Positions 8,688-16,731 are shown, counted from the stretch's first letter. The stretch: 64,000 bases of DNA from Paenibacillus doosanensis (GCF_025060755.1 NZ_JANYUY010000023.1:43765-107764), one strand, 5' to 3'. The notes: generated by a model from the sequence alone, not told the origin. Numbers and translations: made by a program.

Positions 8688-9994
8688 TTCTTGTCCGCAA
8701 ACGTTTTGGCCGCGAGCACTTCCTCGTCTCCGGCTTGCTTGCCGCCGTACCGAACCCGCTCGTACAAGGCCAGCAGCGAAGACGAAGCGCTTCCCGGCTT
8801 ACCGCTCCACTCCTCCACCTCGCGCCCCGTTTCCTGCGGCGTCAGATGCTTCTGAAACCGGTAGCCTCTGCGAATCGAATGTCCGAGCCAGCTGCGGTAC
8901 AAGTAGCGGACCCGCTCGGCGTTATCCTGAAGCTCCTCCCACTTCGCTTTGTCCGTTCCGGAAAACAGGCGCTTCCATCGGGAGAGCAGCTTGCCGTTCC
9001 ACTGATCCCAATCAACCAGACTCTCCACATCATCCTCGTAGCCGATCCGGCTCATCCCCTCTTCGCGCGACTGCAGCCTCGCCGCAAGCCATGCGTACAA
9101 TCGGCGGATCACGGCCGGAATCCGGCGGACGATCAAATAAACGAGGGCCAGCAGCGCTATAGCAACAATCGCTCCGACCGCGTAATACATCAGCTTCTCC
9201 AGCCATACCATCCATGCCGCCGGCTCGCCCGCTCCGCCCAAATCGGCCGGCGGAGGCTTCGGCGCCGTTTCCTGCTGCGCGGGAGCCTGCTCGCCATCTC
9301 GGCTCAGCAGCTGCGCCAGCAGAAGCAGCAGCTGCTGTTTGAGCCATAAAAACGCATGGTACAGGCTGCGCAGCAGCAGGACGACCATAATAACGGCCAT
9401 CAGCAGCACGATTAGCAGCCGGTTTTTCCACAGCATCTCCTTGGCAATGACCGGCTCCTTGCCTCCCGACAGCGTCTCCTGCTTCATATTGGATTCGTTG
9501 GAGACGAGCAGCGTCACCGCCAGCGCAACCAGTCCGGCGCAGGTCAACAACGTGCCGTAAGGCGCAAGCGCCGGCTGGAACGGAACGACGATCGCTGCGG
9601 CAAAATAAACGATCATTCCGATCACATAGAAGCTGACGGGAAAGAAATAACGCCACGGCTCCGTTACGAGCCGGATTCCTCTGTAGACGGCAATGAAGCC
9701 GAGCGGAAGCAGCGCATAAGATACATAGGCATCCCCGAAAAACAGCCAGCAATGAGCCGCCGCGAGCAGCAGCGAAACGAAGATAAGCTGATACGAACGG
9801 GTAATCGGCAGCGCCAGACGCAGCGCGCAGCCTGCTGCATAACCCAACGGCAGCGTGCACAGCCACGCCCAGCGGACAGCCTCCGGAGCAAGGAAGACGG
9901 CGGCGATCAGCACCGGAGGCAGCGCCAGCAGCAGCTCGATGCAGCCTTTGAGCGTTACCGTTCCGAGCTCGCGTCCCTTCGAATTTATGTTCAT
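8684..9994 (-). CDS. Membrane protein with C-terminal DUF4129-type region
   Basis: 436 residues. About five to six N-terminal transmembrane helices (20-170), another pair at about 190-215 and 265-290, a Pro/Ala-rich extracytoplasmic stretch between them, then a cytoplasmic tail. The tail pattern (RVRYLYRSWLGHSIRRGYRFQKHLTPQETGREV...) is that of DUF4129, the C-terminal part of bacterial transglutaminase-like proteins. No transglutaminase Cys/His/Asp core is visible. It therefore looks like the membrane scaffold of the MoxR-DUF58-transglutaminase module without the enzyme. ATGA overlap with the gene on each side. Confidence 0.8.
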   Translation of the reverse strand: MNINSKGRELGTVTLKGCIELLLALPPVLIAAVFLAPEAVRWAWLCTLPLGYAAGCALRLALPITRSYQLIFVSLLLAAAHCWLFFGDAYVSYALLPLGFIAVYRGIRLVTEPWRYFFPVSFYVIGMIVYFAAAIVVPFQPALAPYGTLLTCAGLVALAVTLLVSNESNMKQETLSGGKEPVIAKEMLWKNRLLIVLLMAVIMVVLLLRSLYHAFLWLKQQLLLLLAQLLSRDGEQAPAQQETAPKPPPADLGGAGEPAAWMVWLEKLMYYAVGAIVAIALLALVYLIVRRIPAVIRRLYAWLAARLQSREEGMSRIGYEDDVESLVDWDQWNGKLLSRWKRLFSGTDKAKWEELQDNAERVRYLYRSWLGHSIRRGYRFQKHLTPQETGREVEEWSGKPGSASSSLLALYERVRYGGKQAGDEEVLAAKTFADKK

Positions 9995-11145
9995 GCCGGT
10001 TCACCCGCTTTCCTGGCAGCGTTAGCCGCTTCTTCTGCGGCTGCGCCTTCCTCTTCTGCCTCCGCCGGCTTCTTCAATAGAAACAGCTCCACGGCGTTTC
10101 CGTTGCGCCTCAGCTCGTCGATCGGCCCCTCCATCTTCTCGCTCACATAAGCCGAAATAATAAGGATGTCCCGATGCCTTACGTAAGCGTCGGCCGCTTC
10201 TTCCTCCAGCAGCGTATCGAACGGGATGCTGCGGGCGACGACGACCTTGGCCATCGTCTCCAGCAGCAGCGTCAGCTGCTCCGTACCGCTGCCCGGCTCG
10301 ACCCGCACCGGCTCCTTCGGGGCGTCGACGGAATAAGCGTTCGTCGCAAAGCCGGCTTCCATGCCTTGGCGAATCGCATATTCGGCGATAGCCGCCGCGC
10401 AGGACAGGCCGTACTCGAAGAGCGGCTCGTCGTTCACCTGGCTCCACATTTTCTCATGATCCTCGACGTTCAAATAAATCATAAGCCGGTGATCGGCCGT
10501 ATAATCGCGCTGATGCACCTGCAGCTTGCCGCTTCGCGCCGTCGCCTTCCAGTTGACGCCGTTCAGCGGATCGCCGTACCGGTATTCGCGAACGCCGGAA
10601 ATCATGAACAGGTCCTCAACGATCCAGCGGCGCACGGTTATATCCCCCTGCCAGCTGTGGGACGGCAGCTGCAGCTCATCCAGCTCGGCCGGCTTCGGGT
10701 AGACGAGCAGCTCCGCATCCAGCGTCAGCTTCAGCGTGCTGCGGTGCAGGCCGAGCAGATCGCCCCAAGTGAGCGAAGCGGTGCTCAGCCTGTAGCAGCC
10801 CCGCTTCAGACAGCGAATCCGGTGACGTCTCGTAATTTGCGTATAAGGCATCAGGCTGAACAGGCTCTTATGATTTTGAAACATGGAGCCGTCGTTAATA
10901 TCGAGATTGGCCTGACTGTAAAATTTCAACCCCGCATGAATCAGCGACTCCAGCCGAAGCCACGGCACCGGGAGCAGATTGCGATTGGCAATCCGTTCGA
11001 TCATCTCCGCCTCTTCGCCTTCATAACAAGCTCTCTTATTAAAATAACGGTGGTACTTGAGTCCCCGGTCGCCGAACCAGCGGAATAACAGCATCTGCAG
11101 CAGTACGATCAGAAAGCTGATAAATAGGACCCAGCCGATGCTCAT
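9991..11145 (-). CDS. DUF58 domain protein (vWA-like partner of MoxR)
   Basis: 384 residues. One N-terminal hydrophobic helix (about 3-22) is followed by a cytoplasmic DUF58 region with the family signature GVREYRYGDPLNGVNWKATAR (about 199-219) and the following LMIYLNVEDHE strand. The C-terminus is Glu/Ala-rich and low in complexity. DUF58 proteins are found next to MoxR ATPases in modules thought to mature or assemble membrane-associated complexes (family knowledge; client unknown). Starts in an ATGA overlap with the MoxR stop and ends in an ATGA overlap with the DUF4129 gene. Confidence 0.9.
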   Translation of the reverse strand: MSIGWVLFISFLIVLLQMLLFRWFGDRGLKYHRYFNKRACYEGEEAEMIERIANRNLLPVPWLRLESLIHAGLKFYSQANLDINDGSMFQNHKSLFSLMPYTQITRRHRIRCLKRGCYRLSTASLTWGDLLGLHRSTLKLTLDAELLVYPKPAELDELQLPSHSWQGDITVRRWIVEDLFMISGVREYRYGDPLNGVNWKATARSGKLQVHQRDYTADHRLMIYLNVEDHEKMWSQVNDEPLFEYGLSCAAAIAEYAIRQGMEAGFATNAYSVDAPKEPVRVEPGSGTEQLTLLLETMAKVVVARSIPFDTLLEEEAADAYVRHRDILIISAYVSEKMEGPIDELRRNGNAVELFLLKKPAEAEEEGAAAEEAANAARKAGEPA

Positions 11146-12107
11146 TCCTGATTCACCAAATCCGATTCGGTCGGCACGGCCACCTCTTGCAGAATCGAAG
11201 CCACGATCGCTTCGGCGGCGTCTTGCTGCGAGCGGAACGCGCCCCTGACGATGATCCGATGCGCGAGCACCGGTCCCGCCATCCGTTTCACATCGTCCGG
11301 AATGACGAAATCTCTGCCTCTGAGCAGGGCGTGCACCTGCGCAGCCTTCAGCAGCGCCTGGCTGCCGCGAGGGCTCACGCCGGTCGCCACATCGCCGTGC
11401 GTTCTCGTTTTCTCGACGATGCGCAGCAAATACAACATCAGCTCGTCGCTTACCGCCACTTGCGAATAGCTTCGCTGCGCCGCGGCGATGTCCGCCGCTT
11501 CGGCGACGCTTGCGATATCCTCGAGCGGATTCGAGCTCTTGAACCGCTTCAAAATATCCAATCCCTGTTCGGTCGTCGGGTATCCCATTTTCACTTTAAA
11601 TAAAAAGCGGTCCAGCTGCGCTTCCGGCAGCGGGAACGTGCCCTGGTTTTCCACCGGGTTTTGCGTCGCAATGACGAGAAACGGCCGCCCCAGCTCTTTC
11701 GTCTCCCCGTCGATGCTGACCTGCCGCTCTTCCATACATTCCAGAAGGCTCGACTGCGTTCGCGGAGTCGCCCGGTTGATTTCGTCCGCCAGCAAAATGT
11801 TCGTAAACAGCGGACCCGGCCGAAACTCGAACTCGGAATGCTTCTGATTATAGTAATTGATTCCGCTTAAATCGGAAGGAAGCAAATCGGGGGTAAACTG
11901 AATGCGCTTAAAGCTGCCGTTGATCGATTTGGCCATCGCCTTGGCCAACAGCGTCTTACCGGTGCCGGGCACATCCTCCAACAAAACATGCCCCGACGCG
12001 ATCATGGCAATAAGAAGCTTGTCAATGACGTCCTCTTTCCCTACTATAACTTTGTTCACATTGCCGGCAATCGTTTGCGCCATGGATTGAATTTGACTCA
12101 GCTGCAT
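11142..12107 (-). CDS. MoxR-family AAA+ ATPase
   Basis: 321 residues from the ATG at 12107, chosen because AGGAGGA lies just upstream and the family starts here; the frame stays open further upstream without a good ribosome site. Walker A EDVPGTGKT (about 44-52), Walker B ILLADEINR, sensor region FLVIATQNPVENQG, arginine finger LPEAQLDRF and the C-terminal lid SPRGSQALLKAAQ are all present. MoxR proteins are chaperone-like ATPases acting on protein complexes. First gene of a four-gene unit. A cre-like sequence (12168-12181) lies upstream. Confidence 0.94.
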   Translation of the reverse strand: MQLSQIQSMAQTIAGNVNKVIVGKEDVIDKLLIAMIASGHVLLEDVPGTGKTLLAKAMAKSINGSFKRIQFTPDLLPSDLSGINYYNQKHSEFEFRPGPLFTNILLADEINRATPRTQSSLLECMEERQVSIDGETKELGRPFLVIATQNPVENQGTFPLPEAQLDRFLFKVKMGYPTTEQGLDILKRFKSSNPLEDIASVAEAADIAAAQRSYSQVAVSDELMLYLLRIVEKTRTHGDVATGVSPRGSQALLKAAQVHALLRGRDFVIPDDVKRMAGPVLAHRIIVRGAFRSQQDAAEAIVASILQEVAVPTESDLVNQE

Positions 12108-12167
12108 CGGAAGTCCTCCTGCATGATGATTTATAATTAGAATAAAATTGCGGTACGCGTTCATTTT

Positions 12168-12181
12168 TGCAATCGCTTGCA
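12168..12181 (-). promoter_or_regulatory. cre-like sequence upstream of moxR
   Basis: The minus strand reads TGCAAGCGATTGCA, one base away from the Bacillus catabolite-responsive element consensus as I recall it (TGNAARCGNWWWCA). It lies about 60 bases upstream of the moxR start. CcpA control of this operon would be unusual, so this is only a candidate. Confidence 0.3.
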
Positions 12182-12325
12182 GAACTGCCGCAAGACGCTC
12201 GCTTTTAGCGCGGCAAACCGCCTTTCTTCCGGTCAATCTAATGCCCATCATAGCATGAAATCCCATTAATATACAGACCTTTCGTTGCTCCTTCCGCCCT
12301 AAGGCGCCCGCTCCCTCCGAACGGC

Positions 12326-12381
12326 AAAAAGCCGTACCAAAGGAAAGCATCCGTAAGGACATCCTTCCTGGCACGGCTTTT
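12326..12381 (-). terminator. Terminator after the YhcN/YlaJ-like gene
   Basis: AAAAGCCGTGCCAGGAA pairs with TTCC..GGTACGGCTTTTT across a 20-base interval, with a T-run on the minus strand. It lies just past the lipoprotein stop codon. Confidence 0.75.
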
Positions 12382-12399
12382 CTTAAAGGCCAACGCCAA

Positions 12400-12900
12400 T
12401 CAGTGTGCGGTCGGAAATACCCGTTTTACCATCTCGGCAAACTCGTTCACAAACCCGGAAACCGGCCGCCCTGCACCGACGTCGGCGACATAGGTGTTGA
12501 CGCGCTGAACAAAATCCGGATTGGTCGAAACATACACATTGTGTATGTTAGGATCGGACGATTTGACCTGCTGGGCGATTTGATTTTCCACATCCTGCGA
12601 TACCTGGCGCACGGTCGTATCCTTTAAGATCGCCGCTACATAAGCGTTGTGCTGAGTGACCAGCACATTGGCGCTTTTGATGCCGGGAAGCTGGGCGATT
12701 TTTTCCGCCGCCTGATTGGCTACCATGATCCGGCTGTCTTGAATTGTAGTCGGCGACTGATTTACCGTTTGCTGGCGCGCCGTGCCGCCTTGATTCGGCG
12801 AAGGCTGGGCAGCCTGATTTTTGGCGCAGCCTGCCGCCGCTCCCGCCAGCAGCACAACGGATAATGCGCAAACCATCGATTGTTTCCTGAATTTGAACAT
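12400..12900 (-). CDS. YhcN/YlaJ-family sporulation lipoprotein
   Basis: 166 residues from the ATG at 12900, picked because AAGGGGG lies 7 bases upstream. The extra upstream residues in the open frame (a basic, non-signal stretch) would spoil the signal peptide. Signal peptide with lipobox AAGC near residue 25, a Gln/Asn-rich low-complexity linker, then the family pattern KIAQLPGIKSANVLVTQHNAYVAAILKD... of YhcN/YlaJ proteins, which are membrane or spore-envelope lipoproteins made in the forespore. Single gene with its own terminator. Confidence 0.88.
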   Translation of the reverse strand: MFKFRKQSMVCALSVVLLAGAAAGCAKNQAAQPSPNQGGTARQQTVNQSPTTIQDSRIMVANQAAEKIAQLPGIKSANVLVTQHNAYVAAILKDTTVRQVSQDVENQIAQQVKSSDPNIHNVYVSTNPDFVQRVNTYVADVGAGRPVSGFVNEFAEMVKRVFPTAH

Positions 12901-13061
12901 GACGAACCCCCTTTGTCGTTTCAAAGGATAGTATGGATCAATGCTTTCCTTCTCATGCATCCTTGCAAAATCGTCATGGGCTACCCTTAATCGGGCGGCT
13001 GTACTATACTTAAAGGTAGAACTGTCGTTTCCATTTTTATGTAAACATTGAGGTGCGTCTA

Positions 13062-14144
13062 ATGAATATACTGAAGGTCAAAGACCGCCAAGAGCTGGAC
13101 AAACGCATTCCGTCCATGCCTTGGTACGTCGAAAAATTTATTAACTACAAGCTCCCCGACCTGTCCCCTTCTTCGCTGCTGGAGTATGTCCGGGATTACG
13201 AGACGTTCTTATCCTGGCTGTTGGCCGAGGGCTTGGCCGAAGGATCGGCGATCAAGGACGTTCCCCTGGAGTCGCTGGAGAAGCTGCATATGGAGAGCAT
13301 CGACAATTTCCGGATGTTTCTGGCTACGCGTACCGAAAACGCCAACAGCAAAACGACGATTTCCCGCAAGCTCTCTTCGCTTCGCTCGCTGTTCCACTAT
13401 TTAAGCCAGATCGCGGAGGACGAACAATTTTATCCGCTGCTGAAGCGCAACGTCATGGCTAAGGTCGAGATCAAGCGGACGCAAAAGCCGAAGGATACGG
13501 CGGCCAAGCTGGAGGGGAAGCTGCTGCAGGAACATGAAATTTACGAATTCATGGAATACGTCCATCGCGGGTACGGAGAAGATGTCGCCAATAACAAGCA
13601 GGCGCTGTATTTTTATGAGCTGAATAAAGTGCGCGACGCCTGCATCGTCTCGCTCGTGCTGAACTCCGGGCTGCGCGTTTCCGAAGTCGTCAATCTGAAT
13701 GTGGACGATCTGGATTTGAAGAAAAAGCTTGCCCATGTATACCGCAAAGGGAAAAACGACGACTCGTTTAAGACCCCGGTCTATTTCCGTAATGAAGCGA
13801 TTGACGATCTGACGAGATACTTGGAGCTGCGGCAAACGCAATACAAGGCGCCGCGCAAAGAAAAAGCCCTCTTCCTTGCCATAGCCAACGGCAAAAAAGA
13901 AGGCGAACGAATGACCAAACGGGCCATCCAAGAGATGGTGATCAAGTACGCCAAACGATTCGGCAAGCCGTTCTTGTCCGTACATAAGCTGCGTCACTCG
14001 TTTGCGACAGACTATTATCTCAGCAACGACTTGTATAAAACGCAAGAGCAGCTCGGGCACGCCTCGCCGGAGACGACGCAAATTTATGCGCATCTGACCG
14101 ACAAGACGATGGCCGAGGCGATCGACAAGCGAAAAGAGAGCTAG
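13062..14144 (+). CDS. xerS: Tyrosine recombinase XerS-like
   Basis: 360 residues from the ATG at 13062 (TTGAGGTG 8 bases before); a GTG at 13053 overlaps the ribosome site and is less likely. N-terminal SAM-like core-binding domain (about 20-115, PSSLLEYVRDYETFLSWL) and C-terminal catalytic domain. Catalytic residues visible: Arg in NSGLRVSEV, Lys in the beta-hairpin RKGKNDDSFKTP, His and Arg in HKLRHSFAT, His in LGHASPETT and the nucleophile Tyr in QIYAHL. The N-terminus and length fit the single-recombinase XerS group that resolves chromosome dimers at dif rather than an integrase. No mobile element or att site is adjacent. Confidence 0.88.
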   Translation: MNILKVKDRQELDKRIPSMPWYVEKFINYKLPDLSPSSLLEYVRDYETFLSWLLAEGLAEGSAIKDVPLESLEKLHMESIDNFRMFLATRTENANSKTTISRKLSSLRSLFHYLSQIAEDEQFYPLLKRNVMAKVEIKRTQKPKDTAAKLEGKLLQEHEIYEFMEYVHRGYGEDVANNKQALYFYELNKVRDACIVSLVLNSGLRVSEVVNLNVDDLDLKKKLAHVYRKGKNDDSFKTPVYFRNEAIDDLTRYLELRQTQYKAPRKEKALFLAIANGKKEGERMTKRAIQEMVIKYAKRFGKPFLSVHKLRHSFATDYYLSNDLYKTQEQLGHASPETTQIYAHLTDKTMAEAIDKRKES

Positions 14145-14167
14145 GCTGCGGGCCGGCCTCTTTTTAT
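14133..14167 (+). terminator. Possible terminator at the end of xerS
   Basis: An imperfect hairpin (GAGCTAGGC with GCCGGCCTC) followed by TTTTTATTTTTT, overlapping the last codons of xerS. The strong U-tract supports it; the stem is mediocre. Confidence 0.5.
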
Positions 14168-14283
14168 TTTTTCCGCCAACCTAGAGCCTTGACCGGCGAA
14201 CCGTCGAGCGTTTTTTTAAAATCGGCCCGCCGCAGCAGCACGACAACTTCATGTTCAATTTGTTCAAGATATAGATTTTTCAT
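14164..14283 (-). CDS. Small 39-aa protein of unknown function
   Basis: 39 residues starting MKNLYLEQIEHEVVVLLRRA and ending in a basic WRKK tail; the first two thirds would form an amphipathic helix. The ATG at 14283 is preceded by a strong AAGGAGGTGG ribosome site, which is why I call it a gene despite its size. Upstream on the same strand are a TATAAT box and two tandem operator-like palindromes (14341-14384), so its expression looks tightly controlled. No family recognised. It converges on xerS, whose stop is 19 bases away. Confidence 0.6.
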   Translation of the reverse strand: MKNLYLEQIEHEVVVLLRRADFKKTLDGSPVKALGWRKK

Positions 14284-14340
14284 GCAAAAGGCCACCTCCT
14301 TCCCGCTTTTGTGCCGGAGCCGGGCAACGCGTAGGGCGAA

Positions 14341-14384
14341 TATAGCTGCATCATACAATATTATAGTTGTATCGTGCAACTATA
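14341..14384 (-). promoter_or_regulatory. Tandem operator-like palindromes and -10 box before the 39-aa gene
   Basis: Site A (14362-14384) is a perfect inverted repeat: TATAGTTG, 7-base centre, CAACTATA. Site B begins 21 bases away at 14341 with TATAGCTGCATCATACAAT and matches site A at most positions (same half-site, degenerate second half). The 21-base offset is two helical turns. On the minus strand TATAAT lies at 14359-14364, between and within the sites. The symmetry resembles operators of MarR-type or TetR-type repressors; no cognate regulator is adjacent. Confidence 0.6.
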
Positions 14385-14409
14385 TAGCTAAACAAAGATT
14401 GCAACGGCA

Positions 14410-14439
14410 AACAAGCCTTCCGCGCACGGAAAGCTTGTT
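14410..14439 (-). terminator. Terminator after the MreB paralogue
   Basis: AACAAGC-TTTCCG with CGGAAGGCTTGTT around a TGCG loop, followed on the minus strand by TTGCCGTT. It separates the mreB-like gene from the 39-aa gene. Confidence 0.75.
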
Positions 14440-14513
14440 GTATGTCGTATGGCCGCACCCGCGGTTTATAGGCCGTTCAAGCCCGCGCTGCATCGCGCGT
14501 CCCAAAGCGCGGA

Positions 14514-15584
14514 TTATACCGACTCTTCTTGAGCGCTGTAAGCATCGGATTTGGGCGCCGTCCAGGCTGGGGAGGAAGCGCTGCGCTTGCCCGTCTTCAC
14601 GTCGTACTCCAGCATTTTGCCCGCGCCGAGCGCCGTGCATTCTTGGGGCTGATCGGCCAGATGAATCGGAATTTGCGTCTCCTCCTGCAGCCTGGTATCC
14701 AGCCCTTTCAGGAGCGAGCCGCCGCCGCACAATATGATCCCTTGCTCCATCACGTCTCCTGCGAGCTCGGGAGGGCAATCTTCCAGCGTCGACCGGATCG
14801 TCTCCACCATTGTCACGATAAAGCCGTCCAGAAGCTTATAAATTTCCTCCGAAGTTACGGTTACCGTCTTCGGCAGTCCTTCCACCATATCCCGGCCGCG
14901 GACATCCATCCGTATTCCGGGCTCCGGCTTGATCACCGTGCCGAGGCGGATTTTGATGTCCTCGGCCGTTCTCTCCCCTATTTCAAGATTATATTCTTTC
15001 TTGACATATTCAATAATATCTTTGTCGATCGACAGCCCTCCGCGGCGGGTTGTCCGACTGGCGACGATCCCCCCGAGCGATAAAATCGCCACCTGAGACG
15101 TCCCTCCACCGATATTGAGAATCATATTTCCCATAGGCTCGTCGACCGGAAGCCCCGCGCCGAGCGCAGCGGCCAGAGGCTCTTCGATCGTGATCGCTTT
15201 ATTCGAGCCTTTGTGCAGCACGGTTTCTTCCACCGCCCGCTTCTGAACGCTCGTAATGCCGCAAGGAATCGAAATGAATACTTTGGAACGGCGAAACCAC
15301 GGGGCCCGTCCATGGATTTTGCGCATAAAATGCTGCAGCATCGCCGTAGACCAGTTGTAATTGGAGATGACTCCTTCCTGCAGCGGATAAATAATTTCAA
15401 GACTTCCCGGCGCACGTCCTATCATCGCCTGCGCCTCCGCGCCGAACGCCTGAATCTCTCCCGTATCCTGACGCACTGCAATGACGGACGGCTCCTGCAG
15501 CACAATGCCTTTGCCATGCTGGTATATGATCGTATTGGACGTCCCCAGATCGATACCGAATTGAAGCTCCCACGCGTTAAACAT
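14514..15584 (-). CDS. MreB/Mbl-family rod-shape actin homologue
   Basis: 356 residues. Actin-fold nucleotide-binding motifs: phosphate 1 GIDLGTSNTIIYQHGKG (about 10-26), phosphate 2 NMILNIGGGTSQVAIL (about 162-177) and the adenosine motif ILCGGGSLLKGLD (about 288-300). The hydrophobic N-terminal insertion and loop match MreB. It carries an unusual 25-residue C-terminal tail (KRSASSPAWTAPKSDAYSAQEESV). MreB filaments guide lateral-wall synthesis at the membrane. No mreC or mreD is adjacent, so it is likely a stand-alone paralogue of the MreBH or Mbl kind. GGAGGATATT precedes the ATG. Confidence 0.9.
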   Translation of the reverse strand: MFNAWELQFGIDLGTSNTIIYQHGKGIVLQEPSVIAVRQDTGEIQAFGAEAQAMIGRAPGSLEIIYPLQEGVISNYNWSTAMLQHFMRKIHGRAPWFRRSKVFISIPCGITSVQKRAVEETVLHKGSNKAITIEEPLAAALGAGLPVDEPMGNMILNIGGGTSQVAILSLGGIVASRTTRRGGLSIDKDIIEYVKKEYNLEIGERTAEDIKIRLGTVIKPEPGIRMDVRGRDMVEGLPKTVTVTSEEIYKLLDGFIVTMVETIRSTLEDCPPELAGDVMEQGIILCGGGSLLKGLDTRLQEETQIPIHLADQPQECTALGAGKMLEYDVKTGKRSASSPAWTAPKSDAYSAQEESV

Positions 15585-15913
15585 CTATAATATCCTCCGT
15601 TTCTAACAGCCGATTTGCTTTTAAACCTTCGTTTTTATATGTATCCGGCTTTGCCTAGGTTTCGCTTATGCCGCTTCTTCCCCTCGTATGAGGTGTTATA
15701 TTCTTCGGCTGCAGGAGCGTTTTTTCGTGGGCATAAGCGGCGGCTGTCAACATTTGTATGGAATAACCGAGGATTATCGCTAAAAAACGGCAAAATTCTC
15801 CTTCTGCCCCGTCAAATTGTCAGCTCCGCCCGAATGTTGTAAGGAAGCCTCTACGTTAGGCTTGGCGCCGGATATTGGGCGGCCGCGAACCTTTAATATC
15901 GGAGGTGCTTACT
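15585..15913. other. Intergenic region with a 10-bp inverted repeat
   Basis: 329 bases between the divergent mreB-like gene and the RHH/PIN-like unit. It contains a perfect inverted repeat, CGCTTATGCC (15663-15672) and GGCATAAGCG (15730-15739), with a 57-base interval. No gene was found; promoters for both flanking units must lie here but no strong consensus stands out. Confidence 0.5.
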
Positions 15914-16258
15914 ATGAACAATGCGAGAGGTGTGCTGCATCGCAGACTGGAGCAGTGGAAATCGGCGGCGAATCAGCTGATCTCGGGGCCGGAGGAGGAA
16001 ATTGAGGAGTCGGAGGCGATTGAGCTGGACCCGGCTCTATTGGAGCAGTGCCGGACGATGGCGGAAGCCCAAGGCGTCACGGTGAACGAAGCCGTACGCC
16101 AAATTGTCGAGCAATACTGGGCCCGCAAGAGCGGCGAGCTGATCGTTCCTATATCCCGCGAGCAGCTTGAACGCAATCCGCTGCTTTATTTGGACGCTCT
16201 GTCGGAGCGCAACATCAAATTGTTTGGAGAGGCCAAATATGAATACGAACCATCTTGA
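15914..16258 (+). CDS. Small protein with ribbon-helix-helix-like segment (putative antitoxin-like)
   Basis: 114 residues from the ATG at 15914 (GGAGGTG 8 bases upstream). Residues about 39-70 (LDPALLEQCRTMAEAQGVTVNEAVRQIVEQYW) have the strand-helix-turn-helix rhythm of ribbon-helix-helix or AbrB-like antitoxins, flanked by an acidic stretch (EEEIEESEAIEL). Its last 20 bases overlap the start of the PIN-like gene, the usual order of antitoxin then toxin. The antitoxin role is inference from arrangement and pattern; no close family was recognised. Confidence 0.65.
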   Translation: MNNARGVLHRRLEQWKSAANQLISGPEEEIEESEAIELDPALLEQCRTMAEAQGVTVNEAVRQIVEQYWARKSGELIVPISREQLERNPLLYLDALSERNIKLFGEAKYEYEPS

Positions 16259-16712
16259 TCAGACGAATTACGGGCAGGCCGTGTTTCTGGACCGGACTGC
16301 GTTCATGGCCTTCATGAATCCGCATGACCCATATTATTCCAAGGCGAGGACATTATTTCTTGATCTGGACGATCTGGACCGCGCTTTGGTAACGACCAAT
16401 TACGTAATCTTCGATACGCATCAATGGCTAAGAAACCAATACGGCTTCCAGCAAGCGCAATTTTTTCTGGAAACGGTCGATCAGGCGGTGCATAAAGGAA
16501 CGCTGGCCATCATTTCCGGCAGCCCGGAATTTGAACAGGAGTCCAAGCGGCTTCTGACCGATTGTCCGGATCTTCAGCTTTCGCTTAATGAAGCGGTCAC
16601 GGCCGTAGTCATGCTTACATACCAGATCAAACGGATTTTCACTTTTAATCCGAGCTATGCGTTCCTGCCGAAATTGGATTCGGCCATTAAAATTATGCCC
16701 AGCGTGTGGTAA
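16239..16712 (+). CDS. PIN-like domain protein with altered active-site residues
   Basis: 157 residues. The fold pattern follows PIN-domain ribonucleases: AVFLDRTAFMAFMNPHDPYY with Asp18, LVTTNYVIFDTHQWL with Asp59 where Glu is usual, LQLSLNEAVTAVVM with Glu118 where S-x-T-D is usual, and RIFTFNPSYAF with Asn137 where FTFD is usual. Only the first acidic residue is canonical, so nuclease activity may be reduced or lost. The ATG at 16239 has GGAGAGG upstream and overlaps the preceding gene by 20 bases. Together they resemble a VapBC-like pair, possibly with a changed role. Confidence 0.7.
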   Translation: MNTNHLDQTNYGQAVFLDRTAFMAFMNPHDPYYSKARTLFLDLDDLDRALVTTNYVIFDTHQWLRNQYGFQQAQFFLETVDQAVHKGTLAIISGSPEFEQESKRLLTDCPDLQLSLNEAVTAVVMLTYQIKRIFTFNPSYAFLPKLDSAIKIMPSVW

Positions 16713-16731
16713 TAGTGCGGGGTTATAGCCG

